Assembly: GCA_017645655.1 (NCBI GenBank)
Contig: JAGCNZ010000094.1
Location: forward strand, 1-45,711
Source: Bacteroidaceae bacterium
GTDB lineage: Bacteria; Bacteroidota; Bacteroidia; Bacteroidales; Bacteroidaceae
DNA: 45,711 bases
Direction: 5' to 3'
A program made the translations under genes and the position numbers. This document shows positions 1 to 8,879 of this stretch, piece after piece (positions within the stretch are counted from its first letter, which is position 1; each line of letters begins with the position of its first letter). The notes under the pieces were generated by a model. That model searched no databases. It was given only the letters and a program-made list of their open reading frames with translations, and was not told the origin of the DNA.

Positions 1-909
1 CAGGTTTCGTTGCTTGTTCAAAAGCAGAGGTACTCGAGGTTCCTCGACATTGTATGCAGGGATAGCCACCCCAGCATCCCTGAGCCATAAAAAACTGTCC
101 TCATATTTGCTGAATCGTGCTTTTTCGTTCAGTTCTTTGAGAATAAAGCGTTTGTTTTTTGCATTCAGTTCAGAGGGTATTAGGTCGTATATCTCTTCTA
201 TTTGCAACTTATGGCCATGATCGTATTGGGTGATGTCCCTCTTATAAGTGCGAATGATTCCACGCTGTTCTTCATACACTCTGCGGAGATTGTTAGTGTC
301 AAGGTACTTTTGAACAGCTGCAGGCATTCCACCGACGATAAGATATAGACGAATGGCCTCCAACATTCTCTTGTGAATAAATTCATCAACAGGCCTCTTC
401 TCCTCAAAACACGTTCGCAAATGGCTAATGACATCTATGCCAACACCAATAGCCTCAAAGAATTCAAGAAGGTCAAGAGGATACATCTCTATCTCATCCA
501 TGTACCCCACTGGTACACTACGCAGGTCTTCCAACTCGACGCCAAGCAAAGAGCCGCTCATCACATATTTGTAACTGCCCTCGTCCACAAGGAACTTGAT
601 TGCTGTCACTATTTCCTTGCACTCCTGCACCTCGTCGAAGAAAATCAATGTTTTTCCTGGAACCAATGGCTTTTTAGTGAAGGCAGACAGTCGCAACAGC
701 AAATCTTTTGCTCCCTTCTGCTCGCTGAACAGTTCAATAGCATCGGGCTGTTCTATGAAATTGATTTCAACAACATTATCAAAACACTCCTTACCGACCT
801 TCCTAATGGAAAAGGTCTTGCCAACTTGTCTGGCTCCTGTTACCAACAGAGAACGTCTGTCGTTGAGTATAAAGTTGCGTATTAGCTCGTCAGCTTTGCG
901 TTTTACCAT
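1..909 (-). CDS. AAA-family ATPase, DUF4143 type (partial, 3' end outside window)
   Basis: Reading leftward from the ATG at 909-907 the frame stays open for 303 codons to the window edge, so the C-terminus is missing. The protein opens MVKRKADELIRNF, has a Walker A motif TGARQVGKT (about residues 24-32) and a Walker B-like LIFFDEVQE (about 87-95), then SGSLLGV (sensor-like) and an IVGGMPAAV segment typical of the DUF4143 C-terminal half. Such ATPases are widespread in Bacteroidota, often in accessory regions; their cellular role is unsettled (some have been linked to toxin-antitoxin-like or defence settings, but nothing here proves that). It is transcribed divergently from the helix-turn-helix gene at 1358. 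A good TAnnTTTG box lies just upstream (931-938). Confidence 0.85.
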   Translation of the reverse strand, partial: MVKRKADELIRNFILNDRRSLLVTGARQVGKTFSIRKVGKECFDNVVEINFIEQPDAIELFSEQKGAKDLLLRLSAFTKKPLVPGKTLIFFDEVQECKEIVTAIKFLVDEGSYKYVMSGSLLGVELEDLRSVPVGYMDEIEMYPLDLLEFFEAIGVGIDVISHLRTCFEEKRPVDEFIHKRMLEAIRLYLIVGGMPAAVQKYLDTNNLRRVYEEQRGIIRTYKRDITQYDHGHKLQIEEIYDLIPSELNAKNKRFILKELNEKARFSKYEDSFLWLRDAGVAIPAYNVEEPRVPLLLNKQRNL

Positions 910-930
910 ATCAAATTAACTTTGTGGGTA

Positions 931-959
931 CAAAGGTACAACTTTTCGCTTAAACACAA
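931..959 (-). promoter_or_regulatory. Promoter for the DUF4143 ATPase
   Basis: On the minus strand TACCTTTG (938-931) matches the Bacteroidota -7 consensus TAnnTTTG, with TTG at 959-957 about 18 nt upstream as the -33 element. The predicted start of transcription is only a few bases to 15 nt before the ATG at 909. Seen by motif match only. Confidence 0.5.
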
Positions 960-977
960 GCATAAATTGCAAATAAA

Positions 978-1029
978 TTACACTTTTCCAAGGTGATTAC
1001 ATGTATTTTCTTACACTTTTTCAAGTTGA
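978..1029. repeat. Pair of 19-bp direct repeats upstream of the ATPase
   Basis: TTACACTTTTCCAAGGTGA at 978-996 and TTACACTTTTTCAAGTTGA at 1011-1029 match at 16 of 19 positions and start 33 bp apart (about three helical turns). A weaker third relative, TTTTTCCAAGATTTGA, begins near 1049. They lie immediately upstream of the predicted -33 element, so an operator for a regulator is possible; this is inference. Confidence 0.45.
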
Positions 1030-1357
1030 TAATGGCTTAAAAAAACATTTTTCCAAGATTTGAAAAATGCGTTCTCGATAATTTATTGTGTTTTCATTCG
1101 ATGAATTGATCTTGCGATTATAGTCACTGTTGATACAAAAGCAATAATAAAATCCCAATTGTTGTACATTATACTTACATATTTGTTCTTGTTGTAAATA
1201 TCCCCAAAACACATGAAACAACCACGAACAATAGCCTAAAACAAGGCTCAACTGCGTGATTGTTTCGTGATGCACCTGTTATCAAAAAGTGGCTTGCCCT
1301 CCGATTCGTAACGGGGTTCCTTTGCAGCACGATTCCACTAAAGGGTCGTGTTGTCAA
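1030..1357. other. AT-rich intergenic stretch between divergent ATPase and HTH genes
   Basis: No coding frame here has recognisable protein character; a leftward 84-codon frame (1021-1275) is low-complexity, Cys/Tyr-rich and has no family features. The stretch holds the third weak copy of the upstream repeat and the leader of the rightward HTH gene. I see no RNA gene in it. Confidence 0.5.
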
Positions 1358-1759
1358 ATGATAAAAGATCAAATTACGTTCAATGACCTTCCGCAGGTCG
1401 TTGCCGAACTTCGGGATGAAGTATCGGGCATGAAGGCGTTACTGCTGAACCTTCAGAACAGACCAACTCAGCAGAGAGAGAACAGACACCGCCCTGTCAC
1501 GCCAGAGCAGGTTGCCGAGTACACCAACATTCCCCTTGCGACCATCTATCAGAAACTCGCAAACAGGGAAATCCCCGGCTCCAAGCCAGGCAAGCGATGG
1601 GTCATCTACCTTGATGAGATTGACAAGTGGCTGGAAGCGAACCGCAAGAATCCGATTCCTTTGACGGATGAGGAACAGAACGCTGCCATCCTTGCATCGC
1701 ACAAGCGCAAGCCAAACAAGTCCAGCTGGAACGATGAAGGTTTAGCTCGAGGATGCTGA
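1358..1759 (+). CDS. Small helix-turn-helix protein (excisionase/DUF3853-like)
   Basis: The frame is open from 1289, but the ATG at 1358 (MIKDQITFNDLPQ) is the likelier start because the 23 residues before it look like translated leader. The 133-residue product has an N-terminal predicted helix (VVAELRDEVSGMKALL, coiled-coil-like) and then an HTH_17/MerR-like DNA-binding core, about residues 46-90: VTPEQVAEYTNIPLATIYQKLAN followed by IPGSKPGKRWVIYLDEIDKWL. Proteins of this shape are commonly carried by Bacteroidota conjugative or mobilizable elements as small regulators or excision factors. The last residues (NDEGLARGC) run into the neighbouring truncated gene, so the native C-terminus may have been replaced at a recombination junction near 1735-1750. 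Confidence 0.75.
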   Translation: MIKDQITFNDLPQVVAELRDEVSGMKALLLNLQNRPTQQRENRHRPVTPEQVAEYTNIPLATIYQKLANREIPGSKPGKRWVIYLDEIDKWLEANRKNPIPLTDEEQNAAILASHKRKPNKSSWNDEGLARGC

Positions 1760-2204
1760 GACATTTACCTACAGCGTCTATGACCCTGTGAACGACCGCA
1801 TCGGCACTATCAACTCTGCTGGCAACATCAACGAAGACAATCCCAATCACAGCTGGCAGATGATAGAAGCTGGCGGGCAGCACTTCCTCTATAATTTAGG
1901 TGCAAAGAAATATGTCAAGAGAAGTGGCAACTCTTATGAACTGACTGACATGCCCGAACCTATTAGCGTGGCAGATGGCAACAATGGCCTCATCCTTGGT
2001 CCGCAGCCTGCTCAGCAATGGGCCTTGGTCAGCAACGAACGTCTGAGCGTCAGCCAGACTGCCATCGATGATGTCATTACAGGAATAAAGAGCCTCTCCG
2101 ACTCTCCCTTAAAGGGCGAGGACATATACAACCTCGCAGGTCAACGCCTTCAGAAGATGCAGCGCGGCATCAACATCGTTGGCGGCAGGAAGATTCTCAA
2201 GTAA
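1746..2204 (+). pseudogene. 3' remnant of a secreted, tail-sorted protein gene
   Basis: An open frame starts right after an in-frame TAG (1743-1745) with no plausible start at its beginning, encoding EDAETFTYSVYDPVNDRIG and onward. It ends in a T9SS-type tail (DIYNLAGQRLQKMQRGINI, then VGGRKILK). An internal ATG at 1788 gives 138 residues but no signal peptide. The piece resembles the C-terminal 150 residues of the large surface proteins elsewhere in this window: a compact beta domain (WQMIEAGGQHFLYNL...) then the sorting tail. Its 5' part is gone and its first codons overlap the last codons of the HTH gene, so I read it as a gene cut by insertion or deletion. It could be a recombination reservoir for tails; there is no direct evidence of expression. 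Confidence 0.75.
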
Positions 2205-2266
2205 CACGAAATAGATTTGAGAAGGGTAGGGCACAAACCTTACCTTCTATATAATACTATATAATG

Positions 2267-2307
2267 AACCAAGCCGCTTTATCCAATTTGGACGAAGCGG
2301 CTTGGTT
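2267..2307. terminator. Bidirectional terminator hairpin between the stump and lon
   Basis: AACCAAGCCGCTT (2267-2279) is perfectly complementary to AAGCGGCTTGGTT (2295-2307) with a 15-nt loop, giving a 13-bp stem. The side to the right is TTATTACTTTTC, the left side is AT-rich but not a clean T-run. It sits 2 bp beyond the lon stop codon, so it most likely ends lon transcripts and also rightward ones. Confidence 0.8.
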
Positions 2308-2309
2308 TA

Positions 2310-4781
2310 TTACTTTTCTTCCTTATTCTCTTCAAAAGTGAAAGTTATGGGGTGTTTCACTTTCTCGTCGAGCAAAGCAAAGTCGAGCACATCCTGAATG
2401 TCTGCGGCATAATGGAAGGTCACGCCTTTCAGGTATTCTGCCGGTATCTCGTCAATGTCCTTCTTGTTCTCCTTGCAAAGGATGATGTCCTTGATGCCGG
2501 CACGTTTCGCTGCGAGTATCTTCTCGCGGATGCCTCCGACAGGAAGCACTTTGCCGCGAAGCGTTATCTCGCCAGTCATTGCCAAACTTGCCCGGACTTT
2601 CCTTTGGGTCAGGGCAGAGGCGATGCTTGTTGCCATCGTAATGCCGGCACTTGGACCGTCTTTGGGTACAGCACCTTCAGGGACATGGACATGCAGGTTG
2701 TAGTTCTCGAAGATGCGTGTGTCGATGCCCAATTTGTCTGCATGTGCCTTGATGTATTCCAGGGCGAGCAGAGCACTTTCCTTCATGATGTCGCCCAGAT
2801 TGCCCGTAAGCGTCAACTTGCTGCCTTTGCCTTTGCTCAGGCTCGTCTCAATGAAGAGAATCTCTCCGCCAACACTTGTCCAAGCCAAGCCAGTAACAAC
2901 TCCGGCATATTCGTTGCCTTGATAGGTGTCGCGACTGAAGATGGGTTTGCCAAGCAGTTCCTCTGTTTCTTCCTTCGAGATGGTGTGGTCGTTCTTCATC
3001 TCTTCTTTTGCGACTTTGAGAGCAACGCGACGGAACAGTTTGTCGATTTGTTTTTCGAGACCTCGCACGCCGCTTTCGCGGGTGTAACGTTCTATGATGA
3101 ATTCCAAAGCAGGCTTGCCAATCTTAAGGGCAGTATGTTCCTTCAGACCGTTCTTTTCGCGGTTCTTCGGGACAAGGTACCGACGTGCAATCTCTATCTT
3201 CTCCTCGGTGATGTAGCCGTCCACCTCAATGAGCTCCATGCGGTCGAGTAGGGGACGAGGAATGGTGCTCGTATCATTGGCAGTCGCGATGAACATCACT
3301 TTGCTGAGGTCGTAGTCCAGGTCGATGTAGTTGTCGTGGAACGCGACATTCTGCTCCGGGTCGAGTACTTCGAGCAAAGCCGATGACGGGTCGCCATGAA
3401 CGGAACCTACCGACACCTTGTCTATCTCGTCGAGGATAAAGACTGGGTTGGAACTGCCAGCTCTTTGCATGCCTTGGATGATGCGACCGGGCATTGCTCC
3501 GATATAGGTTCTGCGGTGACCGCGTATCTCGCTTTCGTCGTGCACGCCTCCGAGACTCATCCTGACGTACTTGCGGCCAAGTGATTCGGCGATGCTTTTG
3601 CCCAGACTTGTCTTGCCGACACCCGGAGGGCCATAAAGGCAGATGATGGGGCTCTGGCGGTCTTTGCGCATCTTCAGGACAGCAAGGTGTTCGAGGATGC
3701 GTTCCTTGACCTTTTCCATGCCGTAATGGTCGCGATTGAGTTTCTTCTCAGCGCGTTTGATGTCGGTATTGTCCTTGGTGCATTCGTCCCAAGGCAGTCC
3801 CACAACTGTCTGCAGGTATTGAAGCTGCACATTATAGTCGGGCGACTGGATGTTGATGCGATTCAGCTTCGAGAGTTCTTTGTCGAAGATCTCTGCCGTT
3901 TCTTTGCTCCAATGCTTTGCCTCGGCTTTCTTTCTGAGGTTCGACACGTCTTCCTGCCTGACGCTCGACTCGTCCTTGTCGCCCAGCTCGCTTTGGATGT
4001 TTTGAACCTGCTGGCGAAGGAAGTACTCGCGCTGTTGCTGGTCGAGGTCGCTACGCGTCTTGTTCTCAATCTTTCGCTTGAGCTTCATCAACTCTATGAT
4101 GTTGTTGGTGAACTGGATCGCCTGCTGCAGCCTTGCCAGTTCGGTTGGGCAGGAGAGGAGCTGATACTTCTGTTCGATGGTGAGCGGCAGGTAGCTGCAT
4201 ATCGTATTGAGCATGAAGGTGGTCGGCTCCATGTTGTTGATATACTGAATAAGCTCGTCGGGATAGTCGTCGAGTATGCCCATCAGCTTTTGTGTACGCT
4301 CCTTGAGGAGGGCCAGCATGGCTTTGTATTCAGTTTGCTCGAGGTGGTTGGGCATCACGTCGGTCATGCTAACAACCGTTCCCTCATAGCAGCCTGCCAC
4401 GAGTCTGACATCCTGCACCTGTATGCGATTAAAGGCTTGGAAGAGAGCGTTGAAGGAGCCGTCGGGCATCTTCATGGAGTGTACGAGCTTTGCCACGACG
4501 CCGAAGGGGTAGAGGTCCTCTATCATCGGAGTCTCTACATCGGGGACTTTCTGGGTCAGCAGCGCTACAAGTCCGTCTGTACGCTCCAGTTTGTTCAGGG
4601 TCTTTATGCTGTGTTTTCGACCGACAGTAATGGGAGAGACAGTACCGGGAAAGAAGATGTTGTCGCGAAGCATGATGATGGGCATGTCGCCACCATGACT
4701 TGCGTGCATCAGTTTGTCCGTCTCGCCCGACACTTCGGCCACGAAGGAAAAGGTTTTCTTATTGTTCTCAAACTCAAACAT
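2310..4781 (-). CDS. lon: ATP-dependent protease Lon
   Basis: The 823-residue protein has the full Lon layout: an N-terminal substrate-binding LonN domain (starting near [18 protein letters not shown]), a helical/coiled segment rich in [10 protein letters not shown] (the hallmark of bacterial Lon), an AAA+ module with Walker [10 protein letters not shown] (about residue 384) and Walker B VFILDEID (about 445), and an S16 protease domain. The catalytic serine is in PKDGPSAG (Ser711) and the paired lysine in REKILAAK (Lys754); the 43-residue spacing equals that of the E. coli Ser679/Lys722 dyad. It degrades misfolded and selected regulatory proteins in the cytoplasm. The gene stands alone, divergent from trmN, and ends at a strong hairpin. 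Confidence 0.98.
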   Translation of the reverse strand: MFEFENNKKTFSFVAEVSGETDKLMHASHGGDMPIIMLRDNIFFPGTVSPITVGRKHSIKTLNKLERTDGLVALLTQKVPDVETPMIEDLYPFGVVAKLVHSMKMPDGSFNALFQAFNRIQVQDVRLVAGCYEGTVVSMTDVMPNHLEQTEYKAMLALLKERTQKLMGILDDYPDELIQYINNMEPTTFMLNTICSYLPLTIEQKYQLLSCPTELARLQQAIQFTNNIIELMKLKRKIENKTRSDLDQQQREYFLRQQVQNIQSELGDKDESSVRQEDVSNLRKKAEAKHWSKETAEIFDKELSKLNRINIQSPDYNVQLQYLQTVVGLPWDECTKDNTDIKRAEKKLNRDHYGMEKVKERILEHLAVLKMRKDRQSPIICLYGPPGVGKTSLGKSIAESLGRKYVRMSLGGVHDESEIRGHRRTYIGAMPGRIIQGMQRAGSSNPVFILDEIDKVSVGSVHGDPSSALLEVLDPEQNVAFHDNYIDLDYDLSKVMFIATANDTSTIPRPLLDRMELIEVDGYITEEKIEIARRYLVPKNREKNGLKEHTALKIGKPALEFIIERYTRESGVRGLEKQIDKLFRRVALKVAKEEMKNDHTISKEETEELLGKPIFSRDTYQGNEYAGVVTGLAWTSVGGEILFIETSLSKGKGSKLTLTGNLGDIMKESALLALEYIKAHADKLGIDTRIFENYNLHVHVPEGAVPKDGPSAGITMATSIASALTQRKVRASLAMTGEITLRGKVLPVGGIREKILAAKRAGIKDIILCKENKKDIDEIPAEYLKGVTFHYAADIQDVLDFALLDEKVKHPITFTFEENKEEK

Positions 4782-4804
4782 AATGAAATGTACTAAAAGC
4801 GCGG

Positions 4805-4812
4805 CAAAAGTA
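4805..4812 (-). promoter_or_regulatory. Likely -7 box for lon
   Basis: On the minus strand TACTTTTG (4812-4805) matches TAnnTTTG and lies 24 nt upstream of the lon ATG. A good -33 element at normal spacing is not evident, so only the -7 box is supported. Confidence 0.4.
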
Positions 4813-4856
4813 CAAAAAAAAAGGCAAACATCGTGCGCGCATACAATTAAATATTG

Positions 4857-4864
4857 TAAATTTG
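4857..4864 (+). promoter_or_regulatory. Likely -7 box for the trmN-membrane protein pair
   Basis: TAAATTTG (4857-4864) matches TAnnTTTG, about 60 nt upstream of the methyltransferase ATG at 4924. The -33 region is not a clear match. It shares the 142-bp divergent gap with the lon promoter. Confidence 0.4.
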
Positions 4865-4923
4865 CAGACTAAAAGAAGAAAAGGCGTACAAACCAAGCCA
4901 ATCCCTTACGCTAACTCATAATA

Positions 4924-5631
4924 ATGAGCAACGACTTTTTCCATTTCAAGCAATTCTGCATTCGCCATGACCGCTGTGCCATGAAAGTAGGCACCGACGG
5001 CGTGTTGCTTGGTGCCTGGGGCAGTGTCGAGGGCAAACGCATCCTGGATATTGGCACAGGAACAGGCCTGATTGCTTTGATGGCGGCGCAGAGGAATCCT
5101 GATGCCGAGGTGCTGGGCATTGACGTTGATGCCGAGGCCGTTGCTCAGGCAAGGGAGAATGTCGCCGAAAGCCCATTCAGTAGCAACGTGGAGTGCGCTG
5201 TGCAAGATGTGCTGACGTTCGAAACCGCGGAACCATTCGATGCAATTCTCTGCAATCCGCCTTTCTTTACGGAGGACACTTTGCCCGACGACAACAGCCG
5301 CGCTTTGGCTCGCAACAACAAGAGCTTGCCGTTCTCGTTGCTCATCAGGAAAGTCACCACATTACTTGCCGAGGAAGGAAAGTTTTCGCTCATCGTTCCA
5401 ACCGGACTTGTCCCTGAGATAGTCGGACTTTGTCTCGAATCAAGTTTGCATCTCATCCGTCGTTGCGAAGTTCACACAACTGCATGCAAACCGCCACGAC
5501 GCATTTTACTGACTTTTTCGAAGCATGCTCAATCCGCATCTGATGAATTACATCAACGTCTTTGCCTCGTTGCCGATGACGGGACAAGAAGCCAGGAATA
5601 CCAGAATCTCACAAAAGATTTCTATTTGTAA
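4924..5631 (+). CDS. trmN: tRNA1(Val) (adenine(37)-N6)-methyltransferase
   Basis: This 235-residue protein is the expected length for TrmN6 (YfiC), which methylates N6 of A37 in tRNA1(Val). It starts FFHFKQFCIRHDRCAMKVGTDG in the N-terminal region, a sequence typical of the family, followed by the SAM-binding motif I DIGTGTGLIAL (residues 42-52), the acidic end of strand beta2 (GIDVD, 65-69) and the catalytic N-adenine motif NPPF (111-114). The start at 4924 gives the conserved N-terminus. The next gene begins 9 nt after its stop, so the two are probably co-transcribed. Confidence 0.95.
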   Translation: MSNDFFHFKQFCIRHDRCAMKVGTDGVLLGAWGSVEGKRILDIGTGTGLIALMAAQRNPDAEVLGIDVDAEAVAQARENVAESPFSSNVECAVQDVLTFETAEPFDAILCNPPFFTEDTLPDDNSRALARNNKSLPFSLLIRKVTTLLAEEGKFSLIVPTGLVPEIVGLCLESSLHLIRRCEVHTTACKPPRRILLTFSKHAQSASDELHQRLCLVADDGTRSQEYQNLTKDFYL

Positions 5632-5640
5632 AAAGTTCTA

Positions 5641-6615
5641 ATGGCAATTATGTTTAGTTGTAATTTGGTAAAATCCCTGTTCTTCGACAGCTTGAAGCCA
5701 TCCGTGAAGACTACGCTATGGTTGCTGAAGATAATGATACCCATTTCATTTGCTGTCAGTTTGGCGCAGTACTATGGTGTGATTGCATGGTGTGCAAGTT
5801 GGCTCAACCCGCTGTTCTGCCACATCGGATTGCCTGGAGCATCGTCGATTGCATTTCTGACCGGAGCGACAGCAACAACGTATGCTGCGCTTGCAGTCAT
5901 GATGAGCATGGAGCTGACACTTCGCCAAGCCACTATCATAGCGATTATGGTACTGATTTGCCATGCATTGCCGCTGGAATGTACGGTTAACAAGAAGGTT
6001 GGCTCCAAGCCTTTCCGTATGGGGTTTCTGCGTATCTGCGGAGCCTTGCTTGCCGCCATCTATCTGAACCTGGTGCTGCCCGAGATGTCGCAACCTTTCT
6101 CGTCTGTCATCGCGGCGACTGAGGCATCGATAACAGACGTGTTGACTGGCTGGTTGATATCTTCTATGAAATTGTGTGTCATGATATTCTGCATCATTTA
6201 TGCGTTGATGTTCATACAGAAATTCATGGAGAAATTTGACTTGATGCAGAAGTTGACGAAGCCGCTCGAGCCTTTGATGCTGTTCTTCGGATTGCCCCGG
6301 CATGCCGCTTATCTGTGGCTTGTAGGCAACGTCTTAGGCATCAGTTACGGCTCAGCCGTGATGCTTCAGTTGGAAGATGAAGGTAAAATCACTCGCCAAG
6401 AGGCCGATGAAGTGAACTACCACCTTATTATGAATCATTCCATGCTGGAGGATACTCTCGTCTTCGCCACTGCCGGCGTCTCTGCACTATGGATTCTCAC
6501 CACTCGCCTACTCTTCTCCCTCGTTCTCGTCTGGAGCAGAAAAGGGATAAAATGCATTCTGCATAAGGTGATGCAGAAGCCCAAATCTGATACCGAGGAA
6601 CAATATAAAATGTAA
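5641..6615 (+). CDS. Nucleoside-recognition (Gate) domain membrane protein
   Basis: A 324-residue polytopic inner-membrane protein with about eight hydrophobic segments. It has two similar halves, each with a Gate-domain signature: an N-terminal stretch GASSIAFLTGATATTYAAL (about residues 77-95) and a C-terminal one where HLIMNHSMLEDTLVFATAGV follows LVGNVLGISYGSA. The family (PF07670) contains SpoIIIAG/SpmAB-like and nucleoside-transporter gates; substrates are mostly unknown. The gene follows trmN by 9 nt and ends 23 nt from the convergent plug gene at 6639. I would not assign a transported substrate. Confidence 0.85.
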   Translation: MAIMFSCNLVKSLFFDSLKPSVKTTLWLLKIMIPISFAVSLAQYYGVIAWCASWLNPLFCHIGLPGASSIAFLTGATATTYAALAVMMSMELTLRQATIIAIMVLICHALPLECTVNKKVGSKPFRMGFLRICGALLAAIYLNLVLPEMSQPFSSVIAATEASITDVLTGWLISSMKLCVMIFCIIYALMFIQKFMEKFDLMQKLTKPLEPLMLFFGLPRHAAYLWLVGNVLGISYGSAVMLQLEDEGKITRQEADEVNYHLIMNHSMLEDTLVFATAGVSALWILTTRLLFSLVLVWSRKGIKCILHKVMQKPKSDTEEQYKM

Positions 6616-6638
6616 AGTTTTTTCCAGTCAGATGGCAT

Positions 6639-8525
6639 TTACCTTGCATTGTGCATGATGCGATAGCCTGCAAGACGGTCATAGCGTGAACCTTGCTGAC
6701 GATAATAGACCAGGACCTCGTACTCGTTTTCAGTCTCGAAGAAGCTGCCCATCGTTCGGCGCGTCAGTCCGTCCTGCTGGATGAACTCATAGCTGTAGTA
6801 GCCTTGCTTCAGCAGGATGGCTGCATGATATTGCTGATGAACTTCGTCGTATTCCATCTTGCAATCAGGATTGAACGTTTGCCCTGTCCACCAACCGCTC
6901 ACGTAAACATCGCCGCCTTCCAGTCGCGGAGTCTCGAGGAAGAAGTGCACTACAACGTATTCTGCCGTCGTCCAGTCGTCGTAATTGTCTGAACTTCTGA
7001 CCACATAAACACCGTTCTGGTCCTCAAAATAGCTGTAGGAATGGTCGATGACGGCGGGATAGAGCGTGGCATGATAGTAGGGTTCGAACCATTGTATTCG
7101 ATCCACTCCTGAATTCGTTCTGTGCACATCGAGAATCTCGAAGCGATGGTACTCGTTTCCGCCCGGGAAGATGAGATTGCGGTTGTGCGTGAACTCGATG
7201 CCGTTGGCCTGTCTGATGTTCGGAACGAGTCCTTCTACCCTACTCTCCCAACGTCGATTCTGCATCACGATGACCTTCAGCTCTTGCTCTGGATTATAGA
7301 CTTGCAGGCCTCCATAGCCAATGGAGAGCGTCATTTGCTGATGCTTGTCGTTGAAGTCCACATCGGTGTTGCTGCTCAGTTGGGCGATGATGCCAGCCTC
7401 TCTCTCGTATATGCAGAAGCGTGCTTCAAGCGCTGGCTCGTCCTTCTCATCTTCTTCATAAATAAGGATGCGATAGTTGCCGCTCAGTCGTAGTCTTATC
7501 TCCTTCGAAGGAACGCGAAGCCGATAGTGCGTATAGATTTGCGTCGTGTTGAAACTCTTCTCGTAGTCCTCGATGAGTTGGTCGTTGAGCCCTTCCAGGT
7601 AGTCGCTCTCGAAGATGCCGTCCGTCGGTTGCCAATCCCAATCGCAATGGTCGATGTGGTATCGGTAACGCTTGTAGTCGTGGCTCATCTCGTCCCATTC
7701 GATATCAATGTGCTGACGACCACCATACACAATATATGGCGGTAAAGTCGGGTCTTCGTCGACGGTCAAGGTGAGCGTCTTTATGTTTCGATTGAAGATT
7801 TGTTGGACTTGTGAGAAAAGGTGAATAGGCGAAAATGTGAAAAGAAGGAAGAATAAGATAATGGTTCGGAGGATATTGCTCTCGCCGTTATTGGGCTTGT
7901 CTTCGCCTTTCAGGACAGGCAGTTGCCAATGGTACTTTACTGCGAGACAGCGGATGAGAATGACGATGAAAGAACTGAGCAAAGCGCTTATCTCGACACT
8001 CAACCCAAGCTCAAGGCAAGCGACGTATGTCAAACCTCCTGCCACGCAAGCCAGGGCATAAATCTCGCTTCGGAAGATAAGCGGCACGTCGTTCATCAAG
8101 ACATCACGGATAATGCCTCCACCAGCTCCAGTCACTGCTCCCATCGTGATGGCAACCCAATAAGGATGTCCGAAGGTGAGTGCTTTCTCGAGACCAACGA
8201 CATTGAAGAGTGCAAGTCCGATAGTGTCGAAAATGAACCAGGTATAGTTGTGGTGGATGATGTACTTGCCGAACATGCCAACCGCCAGCACGGCGAGGGC
8301 ACAGCAGACGAAGTAGCTGCCATTGGTCATCCAAAACGGATTGACGCCAAGCATGAGGTCGCGAATTGTTCCGCCACCAATCGCAGTCGCCATACCTACA
8401 ATCCAAGCTCCGAAGATGTCGAAGTGCTTCGTGCTCGACAGCCGAACACCAGATATGGCAAAGGCGAACGTGCCGATGAACTCGATGATGACGAACGTTA
8501 CAGGCAACCTCAAAGTGTCGCCCAT
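6639..8525 (-). CDS. Fusion of TRIC/UPF0126 channel with T9SS plug (DUF5103) protein
   Basis: A single open frame of 628 residues joins two normally separate families. Residues 1 to about 205 form a TRIC/YadS-like (UPF0126) membrane domain with about six to seven helices and the two repeat signatures GGGTIRD and GGGIIRD. A short polar linker (KGEDKPNNGESN, about 205-215) leads into a hydrophobic segment ending LFSQ (about 216-236), which looks like a lipoprotein-free signal peptide, and then the plug domain (about 238-628; YIVYGGRQHIDIEWDEMSHDY and later FFLETPRLEGGDVYVSGWWTG), known to close the SprA translocon of the type IX system. The start at 8525 is preferred because an in-frame ATG at 8570 only adds residues encoded by AT-rich repetitive leader (TTTTCAACTTTTCAATTTTTAACC). 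It is the last gene of the operon from 10766. Confidence 0.85.
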   Translation of the reverse strand: MGDTLRLPVTFVIIEFIGTFAFAISGVRLSSTKHFDIFGAWIVGMATAIGGGTIRDLMLGVNPFWMTNGSYFVCCALAVLAVGMFGKYIIHHNYTWFIFDTIGLALFNVVGLEKALTFGHPYWVAITMGAVTGAGGGIIRDVLMNDVPLIFRSEIYALACVAGGLTYVACLELGLSVEISALLSSFIVILIRCLAVKYHWQLPVLKGEDKPNNGESNILRTIILFFLLFTFSPIHLFSQVQQIFNRNIKTLTLTVDEDPTLPPYIVYGGRQHIDIEWDEMSHDYKRYRYHIDHCDWDWQPTDGIFESDYLEGLNDQLIEDYEKSFNTTQIYTHYRLRVPSKEIRLRLSGNYRILIYEEDEKDEPALEARFCIYEREAGIIAQLSSNTDVDFNDKHQQMTLSIGYGGLQVYNPEQELKVIVMQNRRWESRVEGLVPNIRQANGIEFTHNRNLIFPGGNEYHRFEILDVHRTNSGVDRIQWFEPYYHATLYPAVIDHSYSYFEDQNGVYVVRSSDNYDDWTTAEYVVVHFFLETPRLEGGDVYVSGWWTGQTFNPDCKMEYDEVHQQYHAAILLKQGYYSYEFIQQDGLTRRTMGSFFETENEYEVLVYYRQQGSRYDRLAGYRIMHNAR

Positions 8526-8609
8526 ATCCTGTAAAAGGTTAAAAATTGAAAAGTTGAAAAGGCAAAACATATTCTTGTTAACTCTTTAGCTTTTTAACCT
8601 TTTAATATT

Positions 8610-8879
8610 TCAATCTTCAACAAGTCCTACATTCGTCCACTCGTCGAGAAGAGCCTGAGCATCTCTCTTTGCCGTTTCAGCGTCCACTTCGTATTCCTTG
8701 CAAAGCAAGTCGGCTAAAGTGCTAGCATTGAAGTCCTTGTCTACAATGTTCTTCCAAAGTAAAGTGGCCGATTCGTTAAGACTGATGACTTTGTTGAAGT
8801 CGATATTCTCTCTGCCATAAGCCACAATGATGTGCTCTCCGCAGACTTCTCGCAGTTCAAATCCTTTCTTTATTTTCAT
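8610..8879 (-). CDS. PqqD-like protein (RRE-type peptide-recognition fold)
   Basis: An 89-residue protein, the normal PqqD length, beginning MKIKKGFELREVCGEHIIVAYG and containing FNKVISLNESATLLWKNI, the standard PqqD core (a short beta-sheet followed by helices with a SLNxxAxxLW motif), and a C-terminal helix ending LLDEWTNVGLVED. PqqD-type proteins are winged-helix RiPP recognition elements that hold a precursor peptide for modification enzymes. The ATG overlaps the stop of the S26-like gene (8876-8879) by 4 nt, so the two are translationally coupled. No radical-SAM enzyme is next to it, so the peptide partner is unknown. Confidence 0.85.
   Translation of the reverse strand: MKIKKGFELREVCGEHIIVAYGRENIDFNKVISLNESATLLWKNIVDKDFNASTLADLLCKEYEVDAETAKRDAQALLDEWTNVGLVED

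Noticed and set aside
1021-1275. Leftward 84-codon gene upstream of the HTH gene
   Set aside because: Low complexity, no ribosome-binding site or family match, and its 3' end overlaps the direct-repeat region.
3687-4796. A 369-codon rightward open frame
   Set aside because: It is the antisense of lon, whose protein is unambiguous. The frame reflects codon bias of the opposite strand and has no domain features.
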